DNA from: Porphyra umbilicalis
Lineage: Eukaryota; Rhodophyta; Bangiophyceae; Bangiales; Bangiaceae
Reading direction: 5' to 3'
NCBI GenBank assembly: GCA_002049455.2
Contig: KV918792.1
Coordinates: 186,001-250,000 of the forward strand
Length of the DNA: 64,000 nucleotides
Shown: piece after piece, positions 52,853 to 63,608 of the stretch
Numbering within the stretch: the stretch's first letter is position 1
How the letters are laid out: each line of letters opens with the position of its first letter
The notes under the pieces: generated by a model
Told to the model about the DNA's origin: nothing
Database searches by the model: none
What the model saw: only the letters and a program-made list of their open reading frames with translations
Position numbers and translations under genes: made by a program

Positions 52853-55045
52853 GGTACAGAGGGGAGGGGAAAAGCAGCAACAGGAGAGGCTGGCACGCGA
52901 TGGGGTCGGCTCGAGTCAGCGGTGGGTCTACGCACGGTGCACGAGACAACACGCTGCCCACCCTAGGGACCCTCGCTTCTGTACCATTACGGAGGATCAC
53001 GGCGGCTGCGGAAGGCTGCTTGACGGGCACTTCGCGCGCCCCGTCGTCGTGGGCGCTGAGCCAAGGGGCGGCGAGAAGGGCCTCCGAGGGGGGGCAGCGC
53101 GCGCCCAAGGCGGGAAAAGCCGATGCAAACGGCGCTGTTGGGAGCGTAGCAAGAAGGCAGCCAGGGCCGCCTGTGCGTACGGGGGAAAAGCGCGCGCAAA
53201 ACCAAAACGCGGGAAGCAACCGAAAGCAAACGGCGCAGGCACGGACGTTAGCAGCAGGTGGCCAGAGACGCTATCAGAGCGGGGGGCAAGTGCGCCCTCG
53301 GCCACATGGCGGGAAGCATTCGGAGGTAAACGGCTCCTGTGGGGACACAAGGAGGGTGCGACTAGGGGTACCAGTGGTGGGGGTAGCGCCCCCAGAAACT
53401 CGGGCCCGCAGCGGCCCGAGCAAACGACGCCGTCGGGGTCGTGCGAGAGGGGGGCCCCACTGGCATGCGTGAGTGGGGACATATGCAGCCCGCTAATCAA
53501 AGCATGGCCGGAAACGTCCAACGAAAGGGAGCATTCAGGACGGTTGCAGGCACCCGCAGGCACCGGTCACAGCCACAGGGGAGGGCTTGTCAATCAGTGG
53601 CGTGATGGTTGGGGGGGGCACAATGCTGGCTCTGCAGCACGGGGCGGGCGACAAAGGCCCGTCGTCGATCAGCAGGCCACGGGGAGCTCGGCATCGTCGC
53701 CTGGGCAAGGGTCGCTGGGAGCCGCTCATGTGAGGGGAGGGTCTGTCGCAACGCTCCGTCATCGCACGCTGGCGAGAAGGCGCGCAGTTGGCGAAAGGGC
53801 GCGCATTTGAGCGGTCTCTGATCAATGAATTGAGGACGAATTGTAGATGAACTCGTTCCAAATACGTACTTTTAATTTGTCATTCTGTTTCCATCCGACT
53901 CAACGCCGGACGACGGGCGCGTGGGCGTCGATCCTTCGCGCCGCATGGGCACTGTACAGATTGCGTGCAGATAAAATGTGTACTGGATTCTCTTTGTGGC
54001 AATTTGCGAGCCGCAGTACAACGAATGATTCAAGGCCGCGTCACCTGCGCGGGGTGCCGCCTCAGACTGGCTGACGATCCACCAAGTCGACGCCGGCCCT
54101 TCCCATCCGTTTTTGTGTGGATGGGGCCTGCCGCTGTCTCGCCCACCCGGCGGTACCCGCCTTGTCGCGTCACAACACCTGGTCGCAGCCCTCCTTTCTC
54201 CAATATGCCCTGTGCTCGTCGAGTGCCCTGTACCCCACGATGTGCGTTCCGGCAATTCGCGGTTCAGCGGCTCGCTGCCTGGGTCGCCAGGGGCCCCTCG
54301 CCCCTGCTGTCAGTGGCAAGCCTCCGTGCAGCGTGGGATGCCTGCCTGCTTGGCGTCATGACCCACACAACCTGGGTGTTCGTCCTCGTCTGCTCGCGGC
54401 CTGTCAGCCGGTCCTGGTACGTATTTGTTGATGACCTGTGTGTGGGGGACCCAGAGCCTCCCACCTTGTGTGGCGGGGCGGGGGGGGGGGAGGGGGGGAG
54501 TGGTCCAACTGGCACGAGCCACCTGCTCATGTAAGGATGCTTTCGCAGGTGCGCATACGTGTATCCGGTTGCCATTCAGTGAGCCATCCGTAAGCTGGCT
54601 GGCTGCAGTCCGCTTCGGTTGCGTGCTGTGAAGTATGGTTCTGTGCGACGCTTATCCCAGTAGGCTGACCACTTTTTCCCATCATCACTTGCCGCCAGTC
54701 GCTGGTGCCGGTGGAGCGTTAGCTTTCTGGCGTGCACCTTGTGCCACAGAGTGTATTCTATGCGTCACGTTGATTCACTGCGTCCCTTGTCACTCTCCGT
54801 TGCTTGCTCATCGAACGTATGTTCCCGCAGCTCTGGTTCGTACCGCATACGTGATACTCTTGAGGGGTAACGGAAGGGGAGGGGGGCATGGAGGGGTGCG
54901 TGTGCCTTGTGCGCTTTGTGTGAGTCCTCCTGAAACTTGATACTTACGCACGCCCCTGTCCAGGCTGGTGCGACTTGGCTCTGTCTGTACCCATCTGTTT
55001 CTGGTTCTGCGGCGTCCTTTTTCGTGACCGCACAGACCAGACAAA
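52853..55045. other. Spacer between two divergent genes
   Basis: 52853 is the 5' side of the 943-aa gene and 55046 the start of the KDZ-like transposase, so this 2.2 kb holds both promoters. Plus frames at 52.9-53.8 kb are Arg/Gly-rich, and one at 53965-54534 is more mixed but unassigned. GGGGGGGGAGGGGGG-type runs lie near 54480. No terminal repeat of the transposon was identified. Confidence 0.4.
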
Positions 55046-58000
55046 ATGTCCGACGTCCCCCCCACGAGGCCGTTTTTGGTATGCAACTGCGGTTTTGAGG
55101 CCCAGTTCTTCGCGGGGCTCCGGCGCCATCAATTTGCCATCCATGACGGCTTGTTTGGCCACCACACCCAAGTTCCTCGGCGTCGGACGCGTCAGGCCGC
55201 AACGGGCGACCCCAGCTCAGGCGCCGACGTTGGGATTGGAGCCGGCAGGCCTGGCGTGCATCCGCGCGCAAGTGCTCTTCGGTGTGCCAGTGGTCCCCCT
55301 GGTGCAGCTGAGGACGGGAATGCAGCCGACTGCGAGTCGGACATTCCGCACGCGCCGCCGTCCGCGCCGTCTTCTTCCCAGACTGGATCGACCGCCGACA
55401 GCGCTGTGCAGTCGCAGATCCGCACGCTGTTAGAGCTGACACGCATTCTAGTGCCCTCCACCGACGGCGGTGGTGCCGCCGCTGAAACGGTTCCCGAGTA
55501 CCTTTACTCGTCTGTCGGGCTCCATGTGCGGGCCTTGTACGAGGCCCTCGGCGACGCGCAGCGGGCCGAGCCACTTGTGCACCGTCGCAAGCGCGCAAAA
55601 CCTGGCCGTTTCAACACGGTGCGGTTGCGAGCGTTGCAGCGCTTCGTTTTGCGAGTCGGCGGCGCTGGACTCCCCGAGAGAGACCAATCGTTTTTGTACG
55701 AGTTCCTAGACGTCTGGGATGGCACCAAGGCGGGCATGGCCGAGGACGCTGGCCACCACAAGACATTACGGTACCATTTTCCTTCGGTCACGGCCTTTCA
55801 AGAAGCGCTGCGGGATGATTTGGACGATGCCGCACTCGACGCGGGGTGGAAAAAAGTACGATTGGTGGAGGGCGGCATCGCTTACGAGGCGTACTTCCGT
55901 GACGTCCTGCAGGTGATTCGGGCGCTATTGAAGAAGAAGGGCAACAGCATCCAGTTGTGGAGCGGGGTATCGGGCCCCACGCCGCCCAGCGACAAACGCG
56001 AGAAGCCCTTGGACGGCGATGCCCTCAAGTTATGCGAGGAGCTCGTGATGAAGAGCCGTGAGGAGCTATCTTGTGTTCTTGGTCTGCACGTGTTCTCGGA
56101 CAGCAGCCAGCTGTCATGGTCTGGAGGTACGTTGTGGGTCCTGTAACTGTGGGCCTGGTCTGTCTTTTAGCTCCGCACGGGCTCTCCTAGGCGTCAATTT
56201 TCGGCTTGCATGTCCAGCTTCTTACTCGACCCCTACTGCTCTTCTTTTTCCTGCTTGAATTGCAATGCTATGTCGCCTCTTCGCAGCTCACAAACTGTAC
56301 CCTGTTCGTGTTCGTCTTGTCAAGGACGTGTCCCGCACCGTCGAGTGGGTTACGGTGGCTTACATCCCCATCGTTCGTAAGCTCCCAGAGCCGGCAGCGG
56401 ATGAGAGAGCGCGCATTCGGCGTTGCGGCATATTGCAGCGGGTGATCTACGCCGCTTTCAGTAACGTGATTGGCCGCAGCCACATCGGATTTCGAGTGCA
56501 TGTCAACGACCAGCGGGCGCTGGCGTTCCCCCGCATTCTCTTGTACCTCTGTGACCAGCCAGAGGAACGGGCGGTGCTCGGTTTGAAGGGCGGCCAATGT
56601 GCCCACCCGTGCACGTTGTGCATGGCCAAGGTGAACATTTTCGGGGCACCAGAGGCGCTCACTGCGGAGAATCGCAAAGTTATCAACACGCTTACCAACC
56701 AGGTCGAAGTGTACAAGCACACGCGGCGCCAACGAGAGCGCCGGCGGCGGATGGCGCTCGGTGCCCTGGAATCCACTTCCGGTGGTGTGCCGGCGCCTGC
56801 TGGCATGGCCGGCCTTGGCACTGCACCACACATGCTGTATAACATGATCGGGTTTGACGTGTTACATGTAAGTGTCATCTCTTTTGCTTGGAAGCTGCTC
56901 CCGCCCTGTATGCACCCCTTTTCTATGGATGTGTTTCTAACTGCTTGCCTCGCTCTCTTGCCCGTGTGTCCTGGCTACCTACACCGATGTCCATCCCTCA
57001 GGTCATGGATCTTGGCGTGTCTCGAATGCTTGTGCATCGCCTTGTCCGTGTGTTTCCGTACTTGTGTAACGGGCGCAAGCCACCTGCGGGATCGGGGACC
57101 GCCACGCGCCGTACCACCTTCAAACGACTGCTCAGCTTGAGCCGACGAAGCAAAGCGTGCCGAACACCGCCCGGGTACGTCGGTTGCTGCGTTGCGGCGT
57201 GTGTCTCTATCGTACAAATTTCTGTTGCTCTGGTAGTGCAAGTGTGCGTGTCTGCCTGCTCATGCTGTGCGTCCAACTAACCTCGCCCATGTATCATCGG
57301 TGGCCCCATTTTTGGTCATATGTTTGTGCAGCTATATCGTCCGAGCCAATGAGAAGCAGGCGGTGTTCACCGGCAAACAGCAAAGGGATGGCGTCGCCAT
57401 CCTGGCGTTCATTGTGGCGGGGCTCTTCGGCCCCCTCGGCGACGAGGACGCTGGCGGGGCGTTTGCAGCCGACCACGCGGCGGAGCGCGCAGCGGCCGCG
57501 GCATCGACGGACGCGGCGGGATACGAGGCGGACACTGACGACGACGCTGCCAAGGTCGGCAAGAACTTTGAGTTCGACTGGAAGGCGTACCACGACGTGT
57601 GGGGCGACACTCCCGTCCACGTCGCGGTCACGTCCATGTTCGCAGAGTACGCCGTGCTATACGCGCGCATTGCCAGGCGGACAACCTCGGCCACGCCGCC
57701 TCCCATGACCAACACCGAGGGCCTCGATATTGGCGAGCAGGCCAAGACGTTTGTCAACAACTTTGTGACGCCCATTCTCGGACATATTGCGTCTGTCAAA
57801 GTCCACAAGCTTCTTTGCCATGTCGCCACAACGATTAGGTGGCATGGAAACCTGCAGAATTGCAACACCGCCACCAATGAAAGCGAGCACAAGGCCGACA
57901 AGCCTCACTACAGCCGCACGACAAAGGACGGATGCACCTTTACGCGCCAGCTGGTGCGCCACGCACATGGCGCGCGGCGCCTCCTGGCCCGCATGACCGA

Positions 58001-58406
58001 GGCGGACAAGGCCGCTGACGTGGCTTGGCAGGCCGAGTTGACTCGCCGCGCGGATGAGGTGAATGCTGGCGCTGCTGCGGCAGGCGGCCCCGATGCCCGG
58101 CCAGCCGCCACTGCAGCCTCCGGTGCCGTGGTGGAGACGGGCAGTGGGGCAGGAGCCGCTGGCAGGAGTATTGAAGCGGATATCGCGAGGAAGCAGAAGA
58201 AGCTGCAGTACAACGTTGCCAAGGTGCTTGTAGCAGATCTGGCGAAACGCCCCGACTTGGCCAATGTCGGGGCGCTCTTGATGATGGCCGCCAACCGCCA
58301 AGTGCGCATTGCAACGCGCACCCAGGTGCTCGCAAAGTTTGAGTGTGGCACGCGGGTGCAGCAGCACGTGCGTGCGGCGGAGGAGTACCTCGGCGCACCC
58401 TGGTAA
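55046..58406 (+). CDS. KDZ/Plavaka-type transposase, four exons, 969 aa
   Basis: The exons are 55046-56126, 56287-56867, 57002-57174 and 57332-58406, joined by GT-AG introns of 160, 134 and 157 bp that keep frame. N-terminal finger: CNCGFEAQFFAGLRRHQFAIH. Core: YFRDVLQVIRALLKKKG, VFSDSSQLSWSG (first acid near 352), HKLYPVRVRL (the KAYPVYLT-like block), YLCDQPEERAVLGLKGG (D450), a Cys triad C465/C469/C472 (CAHPCTLC), FDVLHVMDLGVSRML across intron 2, and KLLCHVATTIRWHGNLQNC with NESEH (E795/E797). The block order matches KDZ/CMC transposases. The TAA at 58404 sits inside GGTAAGA, and the same frame continues for about 115 codons with a plausible C-terminal domain (LCVGELRAIITGPKGDALVL, HVRRLAFVVPDFGDLA). 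The stop may therefore be part of a fourth intron or a recent nonsense change. Confidence 0.72.
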
Positions 58407-58770
58407 GATAGCGTGCTTTACAACCCCGGCGGTGACGACGCGAAGCTGTGCGTCGGCGAGCTCCGGGCGATCATCACAGGACCCAAGGGAGATGCCCTGG
58501 TGCTGATCCCGTATGAGAGTGTACCGGCCGAGCCACAGTGTCCGTTTGTCTCCCGTGGCTGCGTCCGCCTGAGGTGGCACATTGCAGACAACGCCTCTGA
58601 CGTGACGCTGAGACTCGTGCCCGTGCGGCACGTGCGGCGTCTGGCTTTTGTGGTCCCGGACTTTGGCGATCTCGCCGCTCGCAGAGGGGTCGACGTTGAT
58701 GTTCCTTCTATGGACAGCCCCCTCCAGGAGCGCCTGGACATGCGCTTCTTTTTGAACGTTTTTTTTCCAT
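58407..58770 (+). CDS. Likely C-terminal domain of the KDZ-type transposase, past an in-frame stop
   Basis: In frame with exon 4: DSVLYNPGGDDAKLCVGELR, then AIITGPKGDALVLIPYES and VRLRWHIADNASDVTLRLVP, ending HVRRLAFVVPDFGDLAARRG. It reads as a beta-rich module like the ending of CACTA and KDZ transposases, where a cargo-like domain ends in a VVPDF-type motif. Protein-like sequence stops near 58760, where a T-run begins. Confidence 0.5.
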
Positions 58771-59854
58771 GGGAAGCGAAATGGACAGTGTTTTTCCTTT
58801 GGTCAACATCATTCCATGACAAGCCACGGAGGCGGACTCGGCCACCGCCATTAACTCGGCCACCTCCGTCGACTCGGCCACCGCCCTCCTACCCCACCCC
58901 CATCCCCGCGCGCCTGTACATCGGCGTCACGCGTCATGTCCTCCGTTGTACAGATTCCCCGCGCCTGGCTCAATCTTGGGCACCGGCACATTCTGCACAA
59001 GCGGCACGAGCGTCGCCGCCGACTCGACCACCACCCATTGGCCGGTGCGTGCGGGGGCGCGGCGCCTGGGCCCGCCGCAGCGGGGAACGCGGCGGTTTCG
59101 GCGGCGGCGACCACCGGGCGCGCGCCAGAAAGGTCGGCAAATCAGTCGTCGCGGGCCGCCGGCGCCGCAGGGCGCCGGCGAGCGGGTGCCGCGCGCGCCG
59201 GCTACACGTCAGCCGCCCGGAGGCGGTCCGCCGCAGGCGTGGACGGCCACGGGGGGAGGTCGCTCCCGGGAGGCGGCGGCGTCCGGAGCGCGTGCGCGAG
59301 GGACCGGATTGCCACGTTGGGCAGGAGGGGACAGCCGCCGTCGCCACCCCGCGCGCCGCCGCAGCCGCCCGCGATGCCGTCGGCGCCGTTGGTGGTGGGG
59401 GAGTCGGCCGGCTGTTCGACGTGGAATGCCTCAATGACCGCCGACCGGAGGGGCGCGACGCCCGGGCCCTTCCGCCGGCGGCGGTGAGCGGCGGCAGCGG
59501 CGGGGCGACGAGCAGCGGGGAACAGAGGCGTGTTTTGTCCCGCACGTCCCAGTCCGCGTCGAGCGCCGCAAGGGCGACGGCGTGGCGGAGCAGCCCGGCC
59601 GTCACCGACGCGAGGGGACCCTCGGCGGCCGGGTTGCGATAAGGCGTGTTGTGGCGCAGAGAGGCTGTTCTCGAGCTGCCTCCAGTGCCACAGTAAGCCG
59701 CAGCGAACAGCAAGGATGAGTTCTGCTGGCCGTTTCACATCCGTGTGCTGGCCCAATCAGAGGCTGAGCCAGCTCCGCGGTCTCGAGCAAGAAGAAACGT
59801 AACGGTCGCTCACCACGTCCTTGCACCGATTGTCGACCTCAGGTGAGGCCCAAA

Positions 59855-59972
59855 AGCCCATCCAAAGACCTCTTGGATGGGAAACCGGACGGCGACCACA
59901 GCGCCAAAAAACGCCCATCCAAAACGCGTTTGGATGGTGGATGGGCTTGGATGGGAATGGATGGGCTGTCCG
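59855..59972. repeat. CCATCCAAA/TTTGGATGG foldback, copy 2
   Basis: Built of CCCATCCAAA, CTTGGATGGG, AACGCCCATCC and AACGCGTTTGGATGG. It shares CTTGGATGGGAATGGATGGG with the 49.4-kb copy. It lies inside the KDZ-like element. Confidence 0.65.
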
Positions 59973-60147
59973 TCCGGCCGTGACGATGCTTCCTGCCTGG
60001 CCGACAATGATGCTGGCCGGCGTCGGGTGCCCGCCCGCCGACGGCGACACTCGACAGGCAACCAGGGAAGCCAAAGCCTTCGGGAGGTAGGAAATGCGCC
60101 GTGCAGCTTTCACATGACATTCGCGTGAATATGAGATGTGAAATTGC

Positions 60148-60205
60148 GGGGGGGGGGGGGGGGGCACGCGCGCTCCGCGCGCGCTCCGCGCGCCTCGGGG
60201 GGGGG
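60148..60205. repeat. 17-G run, CGCG repeats, 9-G run
   Basis: Seventeen G (60148-60164) are followed by GCGCGCTCC repeats and another nine G (60197-60205). It is G-quadruplex and slippage prone, so base count is uncertain. Confidence 0.8.
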
Positions 60206-60629
60206 CCGGATGCGCTCGTCGATTGACGAAATCAACTGTGAGACTTCATCAACTTCGGGCGCATCCTCGACATCGGTGCCAGCTATCAGGACCGATTGGG
60301 GTCACCTAGAACTGGGGCCCGACCACAAAGATCTCCGGATCGGGGTGGCGAATCGGTCCCCACTGTCGTCGAGGACATCACGGCGACACAGGACCCGACG
60401 GATCGGTCCCCCCGCCGCCGTACCGAATCCGCCGCCACGATGTGCGCGTGGACGCTGATGCCGTCGCGGTTGACGCCATCGTCGTCGCGCCCGCCACCAT
60501 GGCGCCGCTTTTACCAGGCGTGCGTCTCCTTCGGGCAGACCGGCATCGGGCACCCGTACGCGCGGTTCCCGTGCACCCGGCACTGCTGAGTGGTCGCTAG
60601 CGGTGTGTCAGCTGTTGCCGGTATGTTGA

Positions 60630-61118
60630 TTGCCACACCCTCCTCTCGTGCATTGTCCGAGGCCCGCCTCGTGCGACGGTGTCCTCATCCCCGTCAACGT
60701 CGACAATCTGCACTGGGTGCTCGTGGTGGTTGACATCTTGGCGCGCCAGTTCCTGTACTGCGACTCCCTCTGCGGTTGCGGGGCGGCTCCGGTACTGCAA
60801 GTTGTGCGCCGCTGGTTGCGTGACGAGGTTGCTGCTCGGCTGGGGGAAGACGCTGTCCGTGGTTGGGAGGTTGAAGAGTGGGCGGGTGATATGGACGTGG
60901 GCTTGCCTCATAAAAGTGACGGCGGGAGCTGTGATGTGTTTGTGATGGCCGCTGCGGACTGCTTCTCGCTTGGAGCACCGCTATGCTTTGCCCAACCTGA
61001 CATGCCAGTCCTCCGGCAGCGTATTGGATTTGCTCTATATGTGGACAGATTGACCGCGGCCGACGCCTGCGCCCGCCTCCCTGTTTCTTCGTTGGCCGAT
61101 GTAGCTGCAGAGGACTAG
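60630..61118 (+). CDS. Ulp1/C48-type cysteine (SUMO-like) protease
   Basis: A 162-codon frame holding the catalytic half of a Ulp1-type protease. It has IPVNVDNLHWVLVVVD (His-Trp block), FLYCDSLCGCG (Asp after the FYCDSL-type strand) and GGSCDVFVMAAADCF (catalytic Cys in the D-C-G/D block, spaced about 75 residues after the Asp). This is the H-D-C order of family C48. The region before the His block is short, so 5' exons may be missing. Ulp1 enzymes cleave SUMO-like tags, and transposon-borne copies are common in plants and algae. A role in stabilising transposase or blunting host control is speculative. Confidence 0.65.
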   Translation: MPHPPLVHCPRPASCDGVLIPVNVDNLHWVLVVVDILARQFLYCDSLCGCGAAPVLQVVRRWLRDEVAARLGEDAVRGWEVEEWAGDMDVGLPHKSDGGSCDVFVMAAADCFSLGAPLCFAQPDMPVLRQRIGFALYVDRLTAADACARLPVSSLADVAAED

Positions 61119-62290
61119 GGGAGGCACAAGCTAGCGCGGGTAGCGGGCGTGGGTGGCTGCAGTGTGTGTGACTGGAGAGTGGCGCGCGTGCACGATCACA
61201 TCGTAGTCAATACCATCTTTTGCTCTCTCTCAGCTCCATTTTGTCTGACCCTACTTGTCCACTGAAGCATGAGTGCGGTCCGCTCGTACGCAAACAACGA
61301 AGACACTTCAGCACAGCGGGCTGGTGTACCGAGTGTGCTGCTGCATGTACCCCTTCAGGCGCCAATGCTCAGGCGGCAGGTGGACAGCTTGCATGCCACT
61401 CTGGTCGAGACCGGCACAGCGACCGCCGGGGCGCACGCCGATTCTTCGCGCAGACAGTACAAACGAAACAGAAACAGCCGGGCGGCTTCTGGGTCACCCC
61501 CGACAGGGAGGCGGGACGGGTGGGAGCTCGGCCACTGGTGGCAGGCCAATTCAGCGTGCGGCGCTCTTTCCATCTCTTCCAGCTCTGCTGCTGGTGGGGC
61601 CATGCGCGTATCGCGGTAGACAGTGGGACCCCACTTTGGAAACCGAGGCGACAGGTGACCAGGCAGATGGCGTTTGGGTTCTACTGGGATCCATCCGCAG
61701 ATACCATTCCACAGGTGACCGACTGCTCCTCAACGAGGGACTATCCCGACGTGGCTGGGTCTCCCAGAATCCTGTGACCGCTCACGGCCCAGCACCACGC
61801 TGGCTGCTTGACCAGTCTATCTCTCGCATGGGGGACAGTGAGTATGTTCGCGGATTGCCGAGTGACGTGCTCCCCGATAATCGCCCACCGACGCCCCCAC
61901 TGTGTACTGGGGAGACATGAGCTGGTATGGGTAGAAGGCGTGGGTGACTGGAGTGCGGCTCGTGGGCATCATCGCTGTGTAACCAGAACCCACTTTCACT
62001 TTCTCTATCTTCCAGTCTTTCTGACCATGCGTGTCTGCTGCCGTTTGCTGGAGGTCCGCTCTTACGTAAACAGCCAAGGTACTGTTTTTGTTCTTCTGTA
62101 TGCTTGGGGCTGCGGGTGCGGCCAGGGCATCGGTCGGTGGGGCCGGCTACGGGACTGTGCGCAGCAACCGAAACGAATGCAGCGTCAGTCGGGCAGCTGC
62201 TGAGTTAGCTCCAACAGCGGGGCTGGGTGGGTAAGAACGTTGCCACTGGTGACAGACCAGTGCGGCTGCGGGGCTGTTGCCGGCTGGTGG
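61119..62290. other. Partly duplicated segment, no confident gene
   Basis: GGTCCGCTCGTACGCAAACA (about 61278) recurs as GGTCCGCTCTTACGTAAACA (about 62052). GGCGTGGGTGGCTG...GACTGGAG (about 61148) recurs near 61938, so a unit of about 780 bp is tandemly duplicated with much divergence. A frame at 61269-61619 starts MSAVRSYANNEDTSAQRAGV but is not recognised. Confidence 0.4.
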
Positions 62291-62314
62291 AGCCAGCAGC
62301 TGCTGGCTCCACCA

Positions 62315-62392
62315 TGGCGTCCTGCTGGCGACTGGTCCTCTTGCCAGCCACTGCAGTTGCTAGCAAGAGGACCAGTCGCCAGCAGGACGCCA
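62315..62392. repeat. 30-bp perfect inverted repeat, 18-nt loop
   Basis: The arms 62315-62344 and 62363-62392 are exact reverse complements (TGGCGTCCTGCTGGCGACTG onward), with loop 62345-62362. Just upstream is CCAGCAGCTGCTGG, a further perfect palindrome. It would form a strong hairpin in RNA or a cruciform. Confidence 0.95.
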
Positions 62393-63053
62393 CCTCGGTC
62401 AGAGGTGGGAAGCAAACAGGAATGAGGAGCATGCCCTTCCGTTGGGCCTGGAATTGGCTGCTGAGGAGCCTGCATCGCCGGCATTGACCTACGCACAGGG
62501 GTAAAACCCTGGCCCACAAACCTGTAACCCTGACCCATCTGGATCAGACACAGGTGATCGGAAAAATAATATGGACCCCTTGTGAATCATTTCCGATCCA
62601 CACAAGCATAATACACATCAGTGAGCCTCTCTAGGGCCCTTCCAGAGGCTTAAAAATATCTACCAGTAGGCATTGCGCCCCGTCCATGGAACAGACTTCA
62701 GATTGTCCTGACATTTCAGCCGATCAAGGAAATGAGAGTGAACTAACAGGTTTTTGATAATTTACTAAATCGGGCGGCTTTCCGGTGACTGCCGCCTGAT
62801 GCGACGCGCAGGGCAGGTCGTCCACCGTGTCATGACGTCAGACCCAGTCGGCACATGGAAACTTCGGAATTGCCTGGTCTTGGAACGATGTGGACGGATT
62901 CAAAGTATTCTCTGAGAGAAGAAAAAGTCGAGCCCGATTTGATGTATCAAAATATTTTGACGACAGCAAGCGGAACGTGTTTCTGTTTCGTCGGCGGATT
63001 GATCCGTTGATTTGCGTACAGTTGCGGATGACGCTTGGCAGCAGTGTAATCCC
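62393..63053. other. Lower-GC spacer
   Basis: No gene. GATCGGAAA and TTTCCGATC lie inverted at about 62557 and 62588. TTTTTGATAATTTACTAAATC at about 62752 is the most AT-rich point. Nothing is assigned. Confidence 0.4.
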
Positions 63054-63608
63054 GGCGCGCCAGGGGCCCCCAGCAACCCCGTGCACGGCCCCCGAGATTC
63101 GCCAGAGCCCACCCCCGCCAGAGGTGCCGTGCAGGGGGTGCCCCAAAGGGGCCACAAAGCGCGCACAAGCATTTCAGCTTGCTGATTCGCCAGGTGGAGG
63201 AAACTAAGGCGGCATCCTGGCAGCATGAAATTTCTATCGGCGCGCCACGGGCCCCCAGCGACCCCGTGCACGGCCCCCGAGATTCGCCAGCGCCCAACCC
63301 CGCCAGAGGTACCGTGCAGGGGGTGCCCCAAAGGGACCACAAAGCGCACACAAACATTTCAGCCTGCTGATTGGCCAGGTGGCGGAAACGAAGGCGGCAT
63401 CCTGGCCGCATGAAATTTCTACCGGCGCGCCAGGGGCTTCCAGCGACCCCGTGCAGGGCCCCCGAGATTCGCCAGCGCCCACCCCCGCCAGAGGTACCGT
63501 GCAGGGGGTGCCCCAAAGGGGCCACAAAGCGTGCACAAACATTTCAGCCTGCTGATTGGCCAGGTGGCGGACACGAAGGTGTCATCCTGGCCAATGAAAC
63601 AGGCGCCA
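63054..63608. repeat. 185-bp tandem repeat, three copies
   Basis: Units start GGCGCGCCAnGGGC at 63054, 63239 and 63424, exactly 185 bp apart. They share CCCCGAGATTCGCCAG, GTGCAGGGGGTGCCCCAAAG and GCACAAnCATTTCAGC. Because 185 is not a multiple of 3, it is not protein-coding. The copies are about 90% alike, so the expansion is fairly recent. Confidence 0.92.

Larger units (their letters stand above)
58771..60629. other. GC-rich spacer between transposase and protease
   Basis: 58830-59640 is GC-rich low complexity, open in several frames and uninformative. 60250-60590 has a partly protein-like frame (RHDVRVDADAVAVDAIVVAP) that may be an upstream exon of the Ulp1 gene. A GTATGT-like donor occurs near 60617. 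Nothing firmer. Confidence 0.35.
55046..61118 (+). mobile_element. KDZ/CMC-like (Plavaka/Zisupton-type) DNA transposon with Ulp1 protease
   Basis: Two plus-strand genes: an intron-containing transposase with zinc finger and DDE-type motifs, and a Ulp1/C48 cysteine protease about 2 kb downstream. Transposons of the CMC, Mutator and KDZ groups are known to carry Ulp1-type proteases in some lineages. Between the two genes lies 1.8 kb of GC-rich DNA containing a foldback repeat, perhaps a later insertion. Terminal inverted repeats were not located, so the outer limits are those of the genes. Confidence 0.6.

Noticed and set aside
58936-59640. Arg/Ala-rich frames between transposase and protease
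   Set aside because: Four frames are open over the same bases and none shows a domain.
60630-61118. Polinton-type (adenoviral-like) protease
   Set aside because: Both belong to the same broad cysteine-protease clan, but no capsid, polymerase B or packaging ATPase is present, and a KDZ-type transposase lies just upstream.
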